Shown one piece after another: positions 63,101-64,000 of a stretch of DNA of 64,000 bases. The stretch is from Marthasterias glacialis (taxonomy: Eukaryota > Echinodermata > Asteroidea > Forcipulatida > Asteriidae). The notes beneath the pieces are model-generated. The model was not told the DNA's origin, ran no database searches, and saw only the letters and a list, made by a program, of their open reading frames with translations. The DNA lies in contig OU452228.1 in assembly GCA_911728455.2 (NCBI GenBank), forward strand, positions 21,336,950 through 21,400,949. Direction: 5' to 3'. Every line of letters begins with the position of its first letter. Position 1 is the stretch's first letter. Both the position numbers and the translations under genes were made by a program.

Positions 63101-64000
63101 ATTATAGTAAGGACTAGTGTAAGAGTTGTATGCCTGCTGCCCTCAGCCATGCACAGTTGGGTTGGCTGCGCTGTACTGGTCAATCCACCAGACTCTGGTA
63201 AAACTGGGATTGGACTATGGGAGATCAGGGGTGAATATTAATATGGAAGACAGACAGAAACTTGGTAGGCTTTGGCGGCCTATGTTCGGATCTCTTTTCT
63301 GAGAAATTAATTCAGAATTTAAAAACACTGATAATTAGTCAAAGCATCAGAAAACGCCTTCAAACTCTTTTTTTGTATTGCCGTGCAATACATGTTTTGT
63401 ATGTGAAAGATTTCAGAAAAATCCTTTGGGAATTTTCAGAATGGAGCTTAAGGTGGCAATGCTGGTCAATTGATGGCGGGGAACATTTATTTGATATTCT
63501 GAAACCACCAGAAGCCCTTAGAATAAACCGACCAGGGCTCAGACTATAAAATACCCCTCAAGCTGACAGTTTTTTTTCCTTCAAACTTTTTTGATCTGCG
63601 AACTGTCACTCCGGGATGCATCACAGTGGTAGCTGGGAAGCCTCGGTAGAGAAAGTCGTGCACTCGTGTTTTGTCACACACCGACGATATTTTGATCATT
63701 CCCCATACACACTTGATAATTCACAAAGAAAAACTCATTTGATGTGTCAATTATTCAGTGAGCATCTCCAAGGCTCGTTGTCGAACTTTCCCCCCCCCCC
63801 CCCCCCCCGCCCCCGGGGGTAAGCGTCTCAATGCGTTAAAGTGATTAATCAAGTCATGTGTATGTAAACATTGATCCTGGTGTAAGGTGTGGCTGTCACA
63901 GACTCAATCTGTCCTCAGAGGTGGCTGACTACTAGTGAGTGGAATTCTCGCGGGCATTTCCGTTGACGTGATGAAATTACTTGGTGTGTTTTTATGCCTC
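63101..64000. other. GALNT-like intron, right edge
   Basis: No exon found. Contains a C-run at about 63790-63808. The frame at 63262-63549 is open but unrecognised and lacks fitting splice context. Confidence 0.45.

Noticed and set aside
63262..63549. 95-codon frame as the next GALNT-like exon
   Set aside because: It lacks the expected DFSDR continuation and any GALNT motif, and has no acceptor in the needed phase 1.

Overview
The window is a piece of an animal nuclear genome. It is AT-rich, its genes have many introns with GT-AG borders, and its spacers are full of tRNA-derived SINEs, short inverted-repeat elements and a few LINE scraps. The gene content (a WDR49/WDR64/WDY-type WD40 protein, an HMMR/RHAMM orthologue and a GALNT10-like glycosyltransferase) together with the repeat style fits a marine invertebrate deuterostome. 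An echinoderm, perhaps a sea star, is my best guess, but the sequence alone does not prove it. There is no prokaryotic, viral or CRISPR-like system here.

Layout. (1) 1-18254, + strand: the 3' part of a WD40 gene, 15 coding exons giving 604 residues with about eight WD repeats, an acidic linker and a basic, proline-rich tail; its 5' part lies off the window. (2) 18255-27619: 3'UTR and repeat-rich spacer between convergent genes. (3) 27620-47394, - strand: a complete HMMR/RHAMM gene, 17 coding exons giving about 1053 residues. The N-terminal and C-terminal signature blocks match vertebrate HMMR, but the middle is a lineage-specific coiled-coil expansion made of phase 2-2 exons: one 807-nt exon with internal 53-residue repeats, and a 411-nt exon that has been tandemly duplicated with its introns. 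An extra, phase-compatible terminal exon at 37542-37689 predicts a 323-residue short isoform. (4) 47395-52045: spacer between divergent genes, with a decayed LINE and a SINE. (5) 52046-59527, + strand: the first four coding exons of a polypeptide GalNAc-transferase (GALNT10-like) that continues beyond the right edge; 59528-64000 is its intron.

The three genes need not work together. The WD40 protein belongs to a family linked to cilia, HMMR is a centrosome/spindle coiled-coil protein, and the GALNT starts mucin-type O-glycosylation in the Golgi. HMMR and GALNT10 also lie on the same arm of human chromosome 5 (from memory), so their linkage may be ancient.

Every splice junction was read by eye and tested for GT/AG and phase. 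For all three genes the phases close without a remainder, which is the main support for the models. No database search was possible.
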